From positions 30,474,606-30,538,605 of the forward strand of contig JASXTE010000001.1 of the NCBI GenBank assembly GCA_030280995.1: DNA of 64,000 bases, in the 5' to 3' direction. Origin of the DNA: Hemileia vastatrix. Lineage: Eukaryota; Basidiomycota; Pucciniomycetes; Pucciniales; Zaghouaniaceae. The notes beneath the pieces are model-generated. The model was not told where the DNA came from. It ran no database searches and saw only the letters and a program-made list of their open reading frames with translations. Shown in pieces: positions 45,056-57,618 of the stretch. How positions within the stretch are numbered: the stretch's first letter is position 1; each line of letters opens with the position of its first letter. Made by a program: the position numbers and the translations under genes.

Positions 45056-45858
45056 TGTCAAGGGGTCTTTCAAGTCTAGAAGGTTTTATATGGAGGTCCA
45101 ATGGCGGTAACAATGGGTTTTAAGGGATTCAAACTTTGGTACGTATTTTCTTATCTTAAAGATTATTTACTCAATAATAGGAGGTAAAAGGTTGTATTAT
45201 TATTATAATTAATGGATTAGAATTACAGTTAATGTAAATACTAAGACAGTATAAGATAATAATAAAGGAATAGTAAATAGTTGTAATAAAAAAAGTAAGT
45301 AATGAATGAATAAAAAACAACCAAAAGAGAGGCCTTATATAGGCAAAGGAGGGAAAAAGCACGGCAATGAAATTCTAAAAACAGTAGTATGAGAGAGAGA
45401 AAAAAAGAATATTACAGAAGGAGTATTTTCAAATAATAAAGTTGTTTTAAAAAGAAGGCATCAAAAAGATGTATTTACAGAGTATGTCAGAAATACATCA
45501 ATTTATTTAATATTTACTGTAGAAGTCAATTCTAAATAATAAATTTGAATTTTTTGTATATATTTATTTTTATTTGAATATTAAAATTTTGTTTTAATTT
45601 AAAATCTATTTTTTAATATAAATCTTTATTTCTTCCAACCTGTCAAATGAGCACGGTGTTAGAGAATAAAAATATAAGGGACAATTTTATATTTAATTTT
45701 AATTATTCATTTAATTTTATCATTCTGTAATTATTTAATTTATTATAAGTAATTTTAATGTAACTAATTTATAATTAAATAATTAAAATAATAAGGTGTG
45801 GCTTCATCCAGTAAATAATTAATTATTTCACTGGGTAAGTCTAGAAGTCTGGCTGACA
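45056..45858 (-). repeat. Element E 3' LTR
   Basis: TGTCAAGGGG..GGCTGACA; TATA box (minus CCTATATAAGG) at 45333-45343. A polypurine tract follows at 45859-45880. Confidence 0.92.
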
Positions 45859-45891
45859 CTCCCTCACTCTAAAAAAAACAATAAAAAAATT

Positions 45892-48117
45892 CTATGATTT
45901 TTCCTTTTTATATTTCTTTAGAAGAGTAGGAAGGTTAGATATCTCCTTCCCAGGTATCCAAGAATCATATTCAGAAGATTTATTTTTGAATCTCAATAAG
46001 TATTCTGTACCTTTTTCAGCAGTAACTATTGTGTCATTTAGAATCTTATCAATTTCTACTGTCTCAGTGATTTCATTAGGGGTATTTTTTGGTCTTCCCC
46101 TCCTTTTGGGAAATAAATCACTATTGGATGTGTAATGTTTCAAAAGAGATATTGGAAAAACAGGATGTTTTCTGTCATATGGAGAATACAAAATAACTTC
46201 AACTGCATTATCACCAACCATTCTTCTTACAACAAATGGGCCAAAAAATGGGTCTTTCAATTTTTTATTACCTTGTAAATTGAAGTGGACTGTGGAAATC
46301 AACACCTCATCACCCTTTTTAAAAGTGTGTTCTTTATGGGATTGTCCCATCTCTTCTTCTCATATTCAAAGGATTTTTCAATACATTTTTGAGCATGACA
46401 TGTGCAAAGTTGTTGCATTTTAAGAAATGATTTTACACAAGGATGTAAATCCAATTCAGGTATTTTATTATTGAGAATTTGGGCAGGAGTATTTGGAACA
46501 TATCCAAGCCAGAGCTCAAAAGGCTTTCATTGAGTAACAGAATGAACAGTGCTTTTATAAGCAAATTCCAACCCAGGCAGTAAGGTATCCCAATCATGAG
46601 TGAATCTGTCATTGTCTTTATACTCAAGGCCAAAGGAACAGTACCTTTTTATCATGTCCTCTAGAGTCTGAATCATTTTTCAGCTAATCCATCAGTCTGA
46701 GGGTGATAAGCAGTAGATAGTTTCAGATCACAACCACAAACATCCATCAGAGACATCCAAAATTCAGAAGTAAATTTAGGGTCTCTGTTAGAGATTATGG
46801 CTTTAGGAAAAACAGCAGTATTAAAAATATAAAACCACCATGAGAAAGCTAATTCCTTAGTGGAAACATCCTTGTGAGTAGGGATAAATTTACACATTTT
46901 GGTGAATCTGTCCACAATAACCCAACAAGAGTTATAACTGTCTTTTCCAGCAATAGGTAATCCTGTTACAAAATCCATGTTTATTATCTGCCATGGTGCA
47001 TCAGGAGGTTCAATATGTTGCATTAATCCAGCTCTCTTACCAGTCAATCTTTTTGATTTTTGGAAAGAATCACAAGATTCAACATATAATTTGGTGTCTT
47101 CAGACATATTAACCCACCAAGCAGTGTTTTTAATTCTGATCATTGTTTTTTAAATATCAAAATGTCCAGCTAATATGTCATCATGACAAATTTTCAAGAT
47201 GATTTCTTTCATAGAAGGAGGAGCAACAATGACATTACTCAACTTTCTTCTATAATATAGATATCCTTCATCAATTGAAAATTTATCTTTCTCCAAAGCC
47301 TTCTGGTACTTTGTTGGAAGGGTTTTAATTAATGCTTGTATTAAAGCATTTTTTGGATCATTTAATATGGTGCATAACTTTTTTAAGTCAGTGTCCTTAT
47401 CATATGAATCCAGAATAATCTGTAATAGCTCTTCCTCCATATCAACCACATATATTCAATGAATATGAATAATTTCATCCTCAGGATCATAAGCAGGATT
47501 AGAGTCATCATTTGGTAAAGTTAACCTTGATAACATATCCACATTTGAGTGAGCAATACCAGCCCTATGAATAATTGTCATTCTCCCTCTGTATTCCTGG
47601 ACAGCTAAGTGCCATCTGAACATATTTCTGTTAGGTGTTTTCAAGTTTAAAATGGATTAAACTGCACTGCAGTAAGTAAAAAGCTTAAATTTCTGGTCAT
47701 CTAGGTAATAATGTAGCATTTCTAGAGCCCACACTACGGCTATACATTCAAGCTGAGTGGCACCATATTTCAATTCACTATTTCTCAAGGTTCTTGAAAT
47801 ATAACAAATTACTACTTCTGATAATTTATCATTTATCACTTGTTTTTGATGAAGGGCAGCACCAAGACCAATAAAACTGGCATCAGTGTACAAAACAAAT
47901 GGTTGGTTAAAGTCAGGTAAAGCGAGAATTGGTGCTTACATCAAGCAGTGTTTCATAGTGTCAAAAGCTCTCTGTCTTTCACTATTCCAGACAAAAGCAA
48001 CATCCTTTCTAGTCAGTTGTGTAAGGGGTAAACAATGACTTGGTAATTTTAAATATACTGTCTATAGTATCCACACATTCCCAAAAAACTCTGGAGCTCT
48101 CTAACCATGGTAGGAGC
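45892..48117 (-). pseudogene. Element E Pol, C-terminal half (RT end, RNase H, integrase, chromodomain)
   Basis: Resumes exactly where D split the RT (APTMVRELQSFLGM). RNase H YTDASFIGLGAALHQ about 47850-47893. Integrase HDDILAGHFD, CDSFQKSKR (second Cys of the zinc finger changed to Phe), INMDFVTGLP, ISNRDPKFTSEFW, HPQTDGLAEK. The C-terminus (45892-46350) has GPF, KRRGRPKN and the chromodomain (EYLLRFKNK, DSWIPGKEI). Stops at about 47657, 47456 and 47150; one-base shifts near 46680 and 46350. Confidence 0.88.
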
Positions 48118-48122
48118 CTTCA

Positions 48123-49319
48123 TATCGGCTGGTTGTCTAGAAGAAGGAGGAGGAGAAGAGGGAAAAGGGACAGGAGGAGGGGAAACTATAAGATATTATA
48201 AATATGAGTAATAATAATAGAATATTTGTAGTTTGAGAAGAGAGGACGACAAGGGAATTTGGAGAGTTGACAAAATTTTAAAGAATTATCTAAATTGTAA
48301 TATATTATAATTAATAGTTATATTCAATGCGTGACAGTCAATGATAGTTATTATTAGACTTAAAGCAACCTATAGTTATTTATATAGTATTTAAATTAGA
48401 TATATAGAACTAATAAAAATATTAAATAAAAGTAGTATATTTAAAATATGTTTAAGTGAGTGTATAATAAGTAACGTGTTACCAGAGAAATTTCCAAACC
48501 CCTTTTATAGGCAAGAGGACTTTCCGGAGCGTTCCAATAGTAATTACAAAAAGGTAAAATTATGTGAAAGAAATAAAAAAAATTTAATTAAAAAAATAAA
48601 CCTGTTATTAATCAACTATTTTTTTACCGTCAGAAATTTCTAAAAAGGAATAAAATTAATATAACAAATAACTACATGAGTATGGAAAATGAGAACTATG
48701 AGAAAGAAATCTAAAGAAGGAATAAAAATAGCTAAAAAGGTATAATTAAAATAAAAGGAATTATTTTTACGCTTTTAAATAATCTTAATTCAGTATAAGC
48801 AATGGTAATTTAATTATATTAATTATTTCAAGTAATTTAATTATTAAATTAATTGAAACAACTAATTAATTTAATAAAGGAACTTATTTAACATGAGAAA
48901 TTAAATTTAATCATATTAAATATTTTTTTTAATTAATTTAGTAATTTTAGTGACACAATTAAGGGTCAAGAAAGTGCCCAATATTTATGTATAGTCCTAT
49001 ATGATAAGTTGTATTTAGTTTATATAAATGTCATTATTAAAATTGTAATTACAGTGTAAGTTAATTTTACACCTATAATATAATTTTAAATAATTTATTT
49101 ATATATAAAAAGTGCACCATGATATTATAGAATATAATATTTGTTTATGTAATAAAATTTATTTAATAATAAAATTAAGTATAGTAATTATTTTATTTAT
49201 TCATAAAATATTTATAATTTTATTTTAATAATTTTTGTAATTACATAATGTTATTCCTTTATATGATTGCAGTAATTTATTTTATAAATTACTGGACTCC
49301 TGAGATAGCCTGGCTGAAA
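48123..49319 (-). repeat. Element D 3' LTR
   Basis: 1197 bp; TATA box (minus CCTATAAAAGGGG) at 48499-48511. It carries about 20 bp near 48270-48290 that the other copy lacks. Polypurine tract at 49320-49342. Confidence 0.92.
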
Positions 49320-52300
49320 CTCCCTCACTCCAAAAAAAACAATAAAAAAAATGTTAAGATTTTTTCTTTTTATACTTTTTTAACAGAGTAAAAAGATTTG
49401 AAATTTCTTTTCCAGGTATCCATGCATCATGTTCAGATGACTTGCTCTTATATCTCAATAAATTTTCAATACCTCTTTCAGAAGTGATAATTCTATCATT
49501 GAGAATTTTATCAATTTCTGCAGTTTCTGTGACTTCCTGAGGGTTTTTCTTAGGTCCTCCCCTTCTTTTGGGAAATAAGTCACTGTTTGAAGTATAAGGT
49601 TTAAGCGAAGAAATGGGAAAAACAGGATGTTTCCTATCATATGGAGAATACAATACAAATTCTACTGCATTATCACCAACCATTCCTTTAACAACAAATG
49701 GTCCTACAAAAGGATCTTTTAATTTGTTTTTACCTTGTAAATTGAAATGGACAGTAGATATCAACACTTCATCACCCTTGTTAAATGTGTATTCTTTATG
49801 GGATTTATCCCAGCTTTTCTTTTCATATTCAAATGCTTTATCAATACAGCTTTGAGCATGTTTTCTGCATAGCTGTTGCATTTGCATAAAAGATTTTACA
49901 CCAGGATGTAGTTCCAACTTAGGTAATTTATTATTCAGAGTCTGAGCAGGAGTGTTTGGGACATAACCTAACCAAAGCCCAAAAGGCTTTTTCTCAGTGA
50001 CAGAATGAACAGTGCTATTATATGCAAATTCAAGACCAGGTAATAGAGTGACCCAGTAATGAGTAAATCTGTCATTGTCTTTATATTCTAAACCAAAGGC
50101 ACAATACCTTCTAATTATATCTTCCAGAGTTTGAATCATTCTCTCAGCTAGACCATCAGTCTGAGGATGATGAGCTGTAGATAACTTTAACTCAAAGCTA
50201 CAAATATCCATTAAAGAGGTCCAAAACTCAGAAGTAAATTTTGGATCCATCTTAGAGATAATGACTTTTGGAAAACCAATAATATTAAACATGTAAGACC
50301 ACCATAAGAAAGCTAATTCTTTTGTGGATACATCTTTGTGGGTAGGAATAAATTTGCACATTTTTGTGAATCTATCCACTATTACACAACAAGAGTTATA
50401 ACTGTCTTTACCTGCTACAGGAAGACCAGTGACAAAATCCATGTTAATTATTTTCCAAGGAGCATTAGGTGCTTCAATATGTTGTAGTAAACCTGCTCTC
50501 TTACCTATCAACCTTTTAGATTTCTGGCAGGAATCACAAGATTCAACATATAATTTTGTATCTTCAGACATATTAGCCCACTATGCAGTGTTTTTGATTC
50601 TAATCAATGTTTTCTCTAGATCAAAATGACCAGCTAATATGTCATTATGACAAAGTTTGAGGATAGTTTCTTTCATAGAAAGGGAATTACAATTACATTA
50701 GTAAGCTTTCTTCTATAATAAATATAACCATCTTCAATAGAAAACTTTCCTTTCATCAAAGCACTTTGATATTTTGCAGGAAGAGTTTTAATCAATGCTT
50801 GAATTGAAGCATTCTTAGGATCATTTAAGATAGTAAATAATTTATTTAAATCAGAATCCTTATCATATGAATCCAGTATTAATTGTAATAACTCCTCTTC
50901 CATATCAACTATAAATATACCATGGATATGAACAGTATCATCTTCAGGTACATAAGCAGGATTGGAGTCATTATTTGGCAGAGGCAGTCTGGAAAGCATA
51001 TCAACATTGGAGTGAACATTTCCAGCCCTATGGATAATTGTCATCCGTCCTCTGTACTCTTGAACAGCAAGTTGCCACCTAAACATATGTCTATTAGGTG
51101 TTTTCAGGTTTAAGAGGGACTTCACAGCACTACAGTCAGTTACCAATTCAAACTTTTGGTCATCTAGATAGTAATGAAGATTCTCAAGAGCCCAAACAAC
51201 TGCTAAGCACTCTTATTGAGTGGAACCATATTTCAATTCACTATTTCTCAAGGTTCTTGAAATATAACAAATTTCAACTTCTGAGGATTTATCATTAATA
51301 ATTTGTTTCTGGTGCAGGGCAGCACCCAGACCAACAAAGCTAGCATCTGTATACAGGACAAATGGTTTGTTAAAATCTGGAAGAGCTAAGATAGGGGCTG
51401 TCATTAAGCAATTTTTTAAGGTATCAAAAGCTTTTTGACAGTCACTATTCCAGATGAATGCAACATCTTTCCTAGTGAGTTTGGTAAGAGGTAAGGCTAT
51501 GACCTGATAATTTTTAATATATTGCCTGTAATAGCCACACATACCCAAAAAAATTTGGATTTCTCTTACAGAAGTTGGTGCTTTCACATTTTGAATCTGC
51601 AGCAACTTTGTTTTGGTCTACACAAATTTGTAGGCCTGACACAACATGGCCAAGGACTTTCAAAGATTGAAAACCAAATTTACACTTTTTCAAGGACAAG
51701 GTCATATTGATTTCACCATTTTTTGAAAAACTCTATTGAAGTGAACCATATGTTCATCAAACGTTTTAGAAAAAATTATGATATCATCAATATACACCAT
51801 GAGCCATCCTTCAATGATTTCCTGATGGAAAGTGTTATCCATGACTTTTTGGAAAACTGAAGGGGCATTTTTGGGGCCAAATGGCATTCTAACATACTTA
51901 TATATTCCCATATGAGTAGCAATAAGCAAAAAAATTCTGAGAATTTTTCTCAACTGGAACTTAATGATACCCTCCATTACCATCCAGACAACTAATAAAT
52001 TTTGCACCTTGCAAGGTAGCATGAATTGAATTAATTCTGGGTAAAGGATAAATATCATCAACAGTATAAGTGTTTAATGCTCTGTAATCTCCACATAATC
52101 TAGCCTTATCTTTTTCATAAGAAATTAAAACCGGGGAGATGACACAATATTTGGGGGTGACATCCACTTTCTCAATGATATTCATCTTTAATAATGTGGC
52201 AATATTATCTTCAATATCCTTTTTTTTTGTTGGAGAAGCAGGATATGGTTTTTTCTTAAGACTAGGAGGAATATCATTCAAGTTACAGGATAAGGTAATT

Positions 52301-54235
52301 TTCATTTCTTCCTGAACACTTCGCAAGACATGAGAACCATGAGCAAAAGCCATAGGGAAAGAAGTAATTTAGGCAATAATAGAATCCTTTTGTTCACTAG
52401 TTAAATAATCACCAAAAGAAGCAGTATGTATTTCATTTAATAAATCATCCATTTCAATTGTTGGTCTGCCTTTACAGTGGATCAGTGAGTTACAAGACTT
52501 TAACAGATTCCCAGAAGGTTTTCTAGGGGAGAAAATTTTGAATTTTTATTTGCCATTCAGTCCCAAGGTGAAGCAATTATTTGCTGGGTCCAATTTCACA
52601 CCAAAAATGGTCAAAATATCATTACCCATAATAAACCAATTGCTTAAATTATTATTTTTCATGACAACAAACTCACAAATAGCTCTGACAAAACCACCAT
52701 TATATTTGAAGAATACAGAGGTTTTATATTTGCCAATAGGAATTAAGGTAGAACCATACCCTCTCCATTTTTCAGAAGTTATAGGTAATAATTTACTCAA
52801 ATAATCCTTATCTACTGAAGCTAAATCTTTTTCAGACACTACACTTCCTCCAGCACCAGAATCAAGAACTACATCAACATTTTTACCATTAATGATAACA
52901 GGTACCTTCAAAGGGGATATGGCTATAGGATTGTTAGTAATATCTTTAATTATCTCAGAATTTTCTACTGAAGATAATTCCAATAAACATTCTTCAGATA
53001 TATTATCTAAATAATGGACATCCTGTTCCAACATTAAAACATCTTTACTGGATTCATTGTCATAGGAGATATTACTTTCACAGTCACTAGAGGAATTATT
53101 GACCTCCATTTCAGCCTCATCAGTGTCCTCATTGTGTTCAACAAGATTATTTTTCTTGTCACAAACATGACCCTTTTGCCATGGTTTGTTACATTTATAA
53201 CAAGTATTTGTTGCATACTTTTTAGGTGCAACTGGGGAAGAGGGTCTACCAGATTTTTCTGGGAGCTTTGTAGAGGGTTTATTCTGATCATTATAAGGTT
53301 TACCAAGGTAATTCTTAGGTTCATATCTATGGTTGAGTAGTACCTCATTACAAATATTAATGAAAGAAGAATGTTCCCTCACATGCTCAGTTCTAGCTAC
53401 AATTAAATCTCTAAGAGAATTTGGCAATTTATACAAGATTTTATCTCTCCAAATATCATAATCCATCTTTGGATCAACTGCTCTTAGTATTTTCGTTACT
53501 TTCATGAGAAAAACAATAGGTTTTTCAACAGGGGAGGATAGATCTCTAGTATTCTCATACAGTCTTGCTGAGCCAACCTGAATTTTGAACCACCAAATTG
53601 ATACTCAATCAAGGATTTCCACTCACTCCATGTATAATGGTTATTATATAATAGAACAGATTCATACCACAACAAGGCTACATTGAAAAATAAAGAAATT
53701 AGCTTAGAAACAATTTCCTCATCAGGTAGTTTATAAGATCTCTTTAAATTATCAATCCTTTGTATAAAGTGTTACCAATCAGATGAAGAATTACCATCAA
53801 AGGTAGGATATTGATCCAACTTAGGCCAATTTTTCTGGCTACTGGGATGTTCCATCCTATGGTTTGAATTATTCAAGGTTATCAGTTCTTGAAGCCTTGA
53901 AAGGTGTTCATATATTTAATTATTCACAGATGCAGCTGGCTCATGGTGAGAATTAAATTTCTTTCTGTTTGATGCAATAGATTTTTTAGAATGAAGTTCA
54001 GCTGGTAAAATTGGTACATTACAAGGGAGAGAAGAACTACTCTGTTCAGGCTGTTTATTATTATGATTAACAGCAGTATGAGAAATATTTTATAATTCAT
54101 GATAATGAGTAGCCTGGACAGTTTGTAATGCAGAAAATAATTTCTCAAGGTCAGATAATTTATTTCTCAAATCAGGAATATAAGATAGTTGATCATTAAT
54201 CCTAGAAATAGATAAAACATTTCTGTCCTCATCTA

Positions 54236-54497
54236 CCACTACGCAATATAGGGGGTGGACTTGCTAGCAAGTCCTCAACCTGAACTCAGATGGAACTCAG
54301 ATGGAACTCAGACTGAACTCAGACTGAACCCATACTGAACTCTACTTGAACACCCACCTAAAACTGTTCTGCTGAGTGGTGTTCATCCCTGATTGTATGG
54401 TTCCTTTATCAATAGCTCAATGTGTGTTCAATCTATGGTGAGTTTGGGTCCAAGGTTGCGGACTTGCTAGCAAGTCCGCCCCCCATATTGTGTGGTG
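54236..54497. mobile_element. 262-bp MITE in element D gag
   Basis: Ends are inverted repeats including GCAATATAGGGGG/ACAATATGGGGGG and the shared palindrome GGACTTGCTAGCAAGTCC. TA lies on both sides (54234-54235, 54498-54499). The interior has short tandem GAACTCAGA(T/C)(G/T)-type repeats (about 54285-54345). Taking it out with one TA restores the coiled-coil gag frame (SNKCS before, VDEDRNVLS after), which supports the boundaries and a TA-type transposase. Confidence 0.8.
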
Positions 54498-55104
54498 TAC
54501 AGAGCATTTATTACTTAAATTCTGAGAATCAATTTTCAATTTTCTTAATTCACTGTGCAAAAGCATATTGTCATTTATTAAAGCAGTATTTTCATCTTTT
54601 AGATTATCAATAATTTTGCGTAGGTGACTATATTTATCTGAAATGATCTGTGGTCAGCTTTAATAGACTTTTGTTGAGCCAAAACATTATTTAATGTGTC
54701 TTTCAATTTTAAATAAGCAGTGTCAGGAACAGAAGAACTTACTTTGCAATGTAAATGCAAATTATTTAATCTATCACTCTCATGTATTAACAAATCTCTC
54801 AAATGTTTATCTTTCACAACATTAAAATCAAGGGTATCTATCAATATTTCTTCAGAGGTTTTCTCAAGTAAAGTGTAAACTTCAGGGGAAACAGAATCAT
54901 TCTTGATTGCAAGAGAAGGGTTAATTAAAGAAGTAGAAGTCAAATGTAAAGGTTCATCAAATGATAATTTGCTAATTACATCAATGGGGATACTTATTAA
55001 AGTAAGTTGTTTCTTCAAGAGTTTAACTGTTTTTTCAGGATCCACATTATTACCTGAAGAAGATTTGTTATTATATATACCAACATGCTTATCAAACAAA
55101 TTAC

Positions 55105-55747
55105 TTACCATGGCAAGGGAGGAAACTTCCCCTGTGCTTTCCTTCTTCTGCCCCCCTGATAAGGATGGTGCTGAAGAGATGGATTGTAGTTTGGTGTCCT
55201 GGATGGGCCAGGGTGTTTATCTGGTTGCTGTACATTCTTTTGGTAGTGGGTCATCAAGTAATCCCATTTCCATTGCTCCACTTGCAGAATGCCTTGATTG
55301 TGGTTGAGGGAGCTGGGTGCTTGATTGGGCTGAGGTTGAGGCAGAGGCTGGGAAGCTGGGAAATGAGGAGGTTGACCCTGTTTGGGATTTAAAAGCTCCT
55401 GCATCTGCTGCCATAGTGTGTCTACCTTTTCCTTGTACTTCATGCTTTCTGCTCTCAGTTCCTTTATATGGCTTGACAGATTGTTTACCTGCTGTGTTAG
55501 AGGAATCTTTTTTATTTTTATACCTCTGAGTGGATTGTCCTGATGTACTTGAGGTTTTACTTCCTTCAGAGTTGTTAGGTGAGAGGGGTTTGCCACTTCT
55601 CCTGACATTTCCACGTCCTGAAGGTTTTTTATCAGCTGAATAATTTTTGTAAGTTACTTTAGAAGAACCTACAGATTCAGTGTCAAAATACACTTCAGTG
55701 TCATCCATATGTAAGTTATCCATGCTTATAGCCAAACTACTGGACAT
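55105..55747 (-). CDS. Element D overprinted small ORF (spliced), intact
   Basis: Exon 1 is 55747-55673 (MSSSLAISMDNLHMDD..), candidate intron 55618-55672 (55 nt, GTAGGT..CCTTCAG, branch-like GCTGAT), exon 2 DVEMSGEVANP to PW-stop at 55105, about 195 residues. Order: acidic start, GIKIKKIPLTQQVNNLSS coiled coil, Pro/Gln linker, QWKWDYLMTHY, AGPSR-like segment, HHPYQGGRRRK, PW. It stays open although the overlapping gag frame has a stop at 55217 and pol is full of lesions. The stop overlaps the gag ATG: CCATGGTAAG. Confidence 0.72.
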
Positions 55748-56434
55748 TTAAACTGTAAAAAAAAAGAATCAAAATTAAACAATGATTCAATTTGTTATTT
55801 CAAAATAAAATATAATCAATTGTACTTTTAAAAAAAACTTTAAATTTTTTATTAGAAAAAAAAATCAATTAATTAAAAAACGTAATACAAATAAATGTAA
55901 TTAAAATGTTTATTAAGAATTAACAATAATTAAAATGGGACCAAACAATAAAGGTTTAAGAAGTCAACCAAAATAATTAATACCAAAATTAATATAATGG
56001 TAAAATTGGGACTAAGTACTGAGTACTATTATGGTCAACCAATATACAAAAAATAATAATAAAGTTAATTTAATAATTTATTAATAATTAATTGTCTTCT
56101 AGGACTAAGAGTTTTACTCTATTATGGTCAACTAGGAAAAAAAATTTTTTAATATAATGAAAACTTACACTTAGTGAGTCAGCAATTAAGCCACAAACAC
56201 TGTTATTTCAGTAAAAATATAATACTGAGAGTGAGAGGTGCAAAGGTGAACTTACTATAGTGATCATAATATCACTTCAAAATAATATATAATTTAATTT
56301 AATATAAACCTAAACTATCGAACCCAAGTTCAAAACACGGTCGCAGCAAAAAGTTTACTTTTTGGCTTGGGTGGTCCATGCGCTTTGTTGTTTGTCGCAA
56401 GTTTTTGTTGTCGTTGTTTGGAAAGGCCCCTAAT
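55748..56434 (-). other. Element D leader and primer-binding site
   Basis: Leader with repeated GGTCAACYA..GGGACTAAG-like words (about 55930-56145), then a primer-binding site TTAGGGGCCTTTCC next to the LTR; its TGG has decayed to TAG. Confidence 0.6.
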
Positions 56435-57613
56435 TATTGGCCGTTCGTCTAGAAGAAGGAGGAGTAGAAGAGGGAAAAGGGACAGGAGGAGGTGAAACTA
56501 TAAGATATTATAAATATGAGTAATAATAATATAATATTTGTAGTTTGAGAAGAGAGGACGACAAGGGAATTTGGAGAGTTGGCAAAATTGTAATATATTA
56601 TAATTAATAGTTATATTCAATGCGCAACAGTTAATGATAGTTATTATTAGACTTAAAGCAACCTATAGTTATTTATATAGTATTTTAATTAGATATATAG
56701 AACTAATAAAAATATTAAATAAAAGTAGTATATTTAAAATATGTTTAAGTGAGTGTATAATAAGTAACGTGTTACCAGAGAAATTTCCAAGCCCCTTTTA
56801 TAGGCAAGAGGACTTTCCAGAGCATTCCAATAGTAATTACAAAAAGGTAAAATTATGTGAAAGAAATAAAAAGAATTTAATTAAAAAAATAAACCCGTTA
56901 TTAATCAACTATTTTTTTCCGTCAGAAATTTCTAAAAAGGAATATAATTAATATAACAAATAACTACATGAGTATGGAAAATGAGAACTATGAGAAAGAA
57001 ATCTAAAGAAGGAATACAAATAGCTAAAAAGGTATAATTAAAATATAAGGAATTATTTTTACGCTTTTAAATAATCTTAATTCAGTATAGGCAATGGTAA
57101 TTTAATTATATTAATTATTTCAAGTAATTTAATTATTAAATTAATTGAAACAACTAATTAATTTAATAAAGGAACTTGTTTAACATGAGAAATTAAATTT
57201 AATCATATTAAATAAATTTTTTTAATTAATTTATTACTTTTAGTGACACAATTAAGGGTCAAGGAAGTTCCCAATATTTATGGATAGTCCTATATGATAA
57301 GTTGTATTTAGTTTATATAAATGTCATTATTAAAATTGTAATTACAGTGTAAGTTAATTTTACAATTATAATATAATTTTAAATAATTTATTTAAACATA
57401 CAAAGTGCACCATGATATTATAGAATATAATATTTGTTTATGTAATTAAATTTATTTAATAATAAAATTAAGTATAGTAATTATTTTATTTATTCATAAA
57501 ATATTTATAATTTTATTTTAATAATTTTTATTAATTACATAATGTTATTCCTTTATATGATTGCAGTAATTTATTGTATAAATTACTGGACTCCTGAGAT
57601 AGCCTGGCTGACA
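56435..57613 (-). repeat. Element D 5' LTR
   Basis: 1179 bp, TATTGGCC..GGCTGACA in plus reading; TATA box at 56792-56803. Confidence 0.92.
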
Positions 57614-57618
57614 CTTCA

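Larger units (their letters stand above)
49354..55747 (-). pseudogene. Element D Gag-Pol, decayed
   Basis: Pieces in order on the minus strand: N-terminal gag frame 55747-55217 (TAA at 55217), gag from ATG 55111 to 54599 with coiled coil, a one-base shift, continuation across the MITE, capsid-like and zinc knuckle CYKCNKPWQKGHVC to protease LDSGAGGSVVS (53505-52546), RT (52353-51514, shifts near 51961 and 51705), RNase H YTDASFVGLGAALHQ (51605-51213, stop), RNase H end and integrase start (51146-50673), integrase and chromodomain (50571-49354; CDSCQKSKR, INMDFVTGLP, HHPQTDGLAERM, GPFVV, KRRGGPKK with the AT-hook Arg changed to Gly, DAWIPGKEI). The overprinted ORF at the 5' end is unbroken. 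Confidence 0.88.
48123..57613 (-). mobile_element. Element D: Ty3/gypsy chromovirus nested in element E
   Basis: LTRs 48123-49319 and 56435-57613, target duplication CTTCA (48118-48122, 57614-57618) inside the RT of E. Internal part 49320-56434 with all domains but many frameshifts and stops, plus a MITE at 54236-54497. The left LTR inner end reads CTGAAA instead of CTGACA. Both outer LTR ends read TATYGGC rather than the TG-type end of B and E. Confidence 0.93.

Noticed and set aside
45171..45362. 63-codon frame in both LTRs of E (also 62350-62541)
   Set aside because: It spans the TATA region of the LTR; conservation follows from LTR identity, not protein selection.
56634..56951. 105-codon plus-strand frame in the D LTR
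   Set aside because: Interrupted in the partner LTR at 48123-49319 and antisense to the element.
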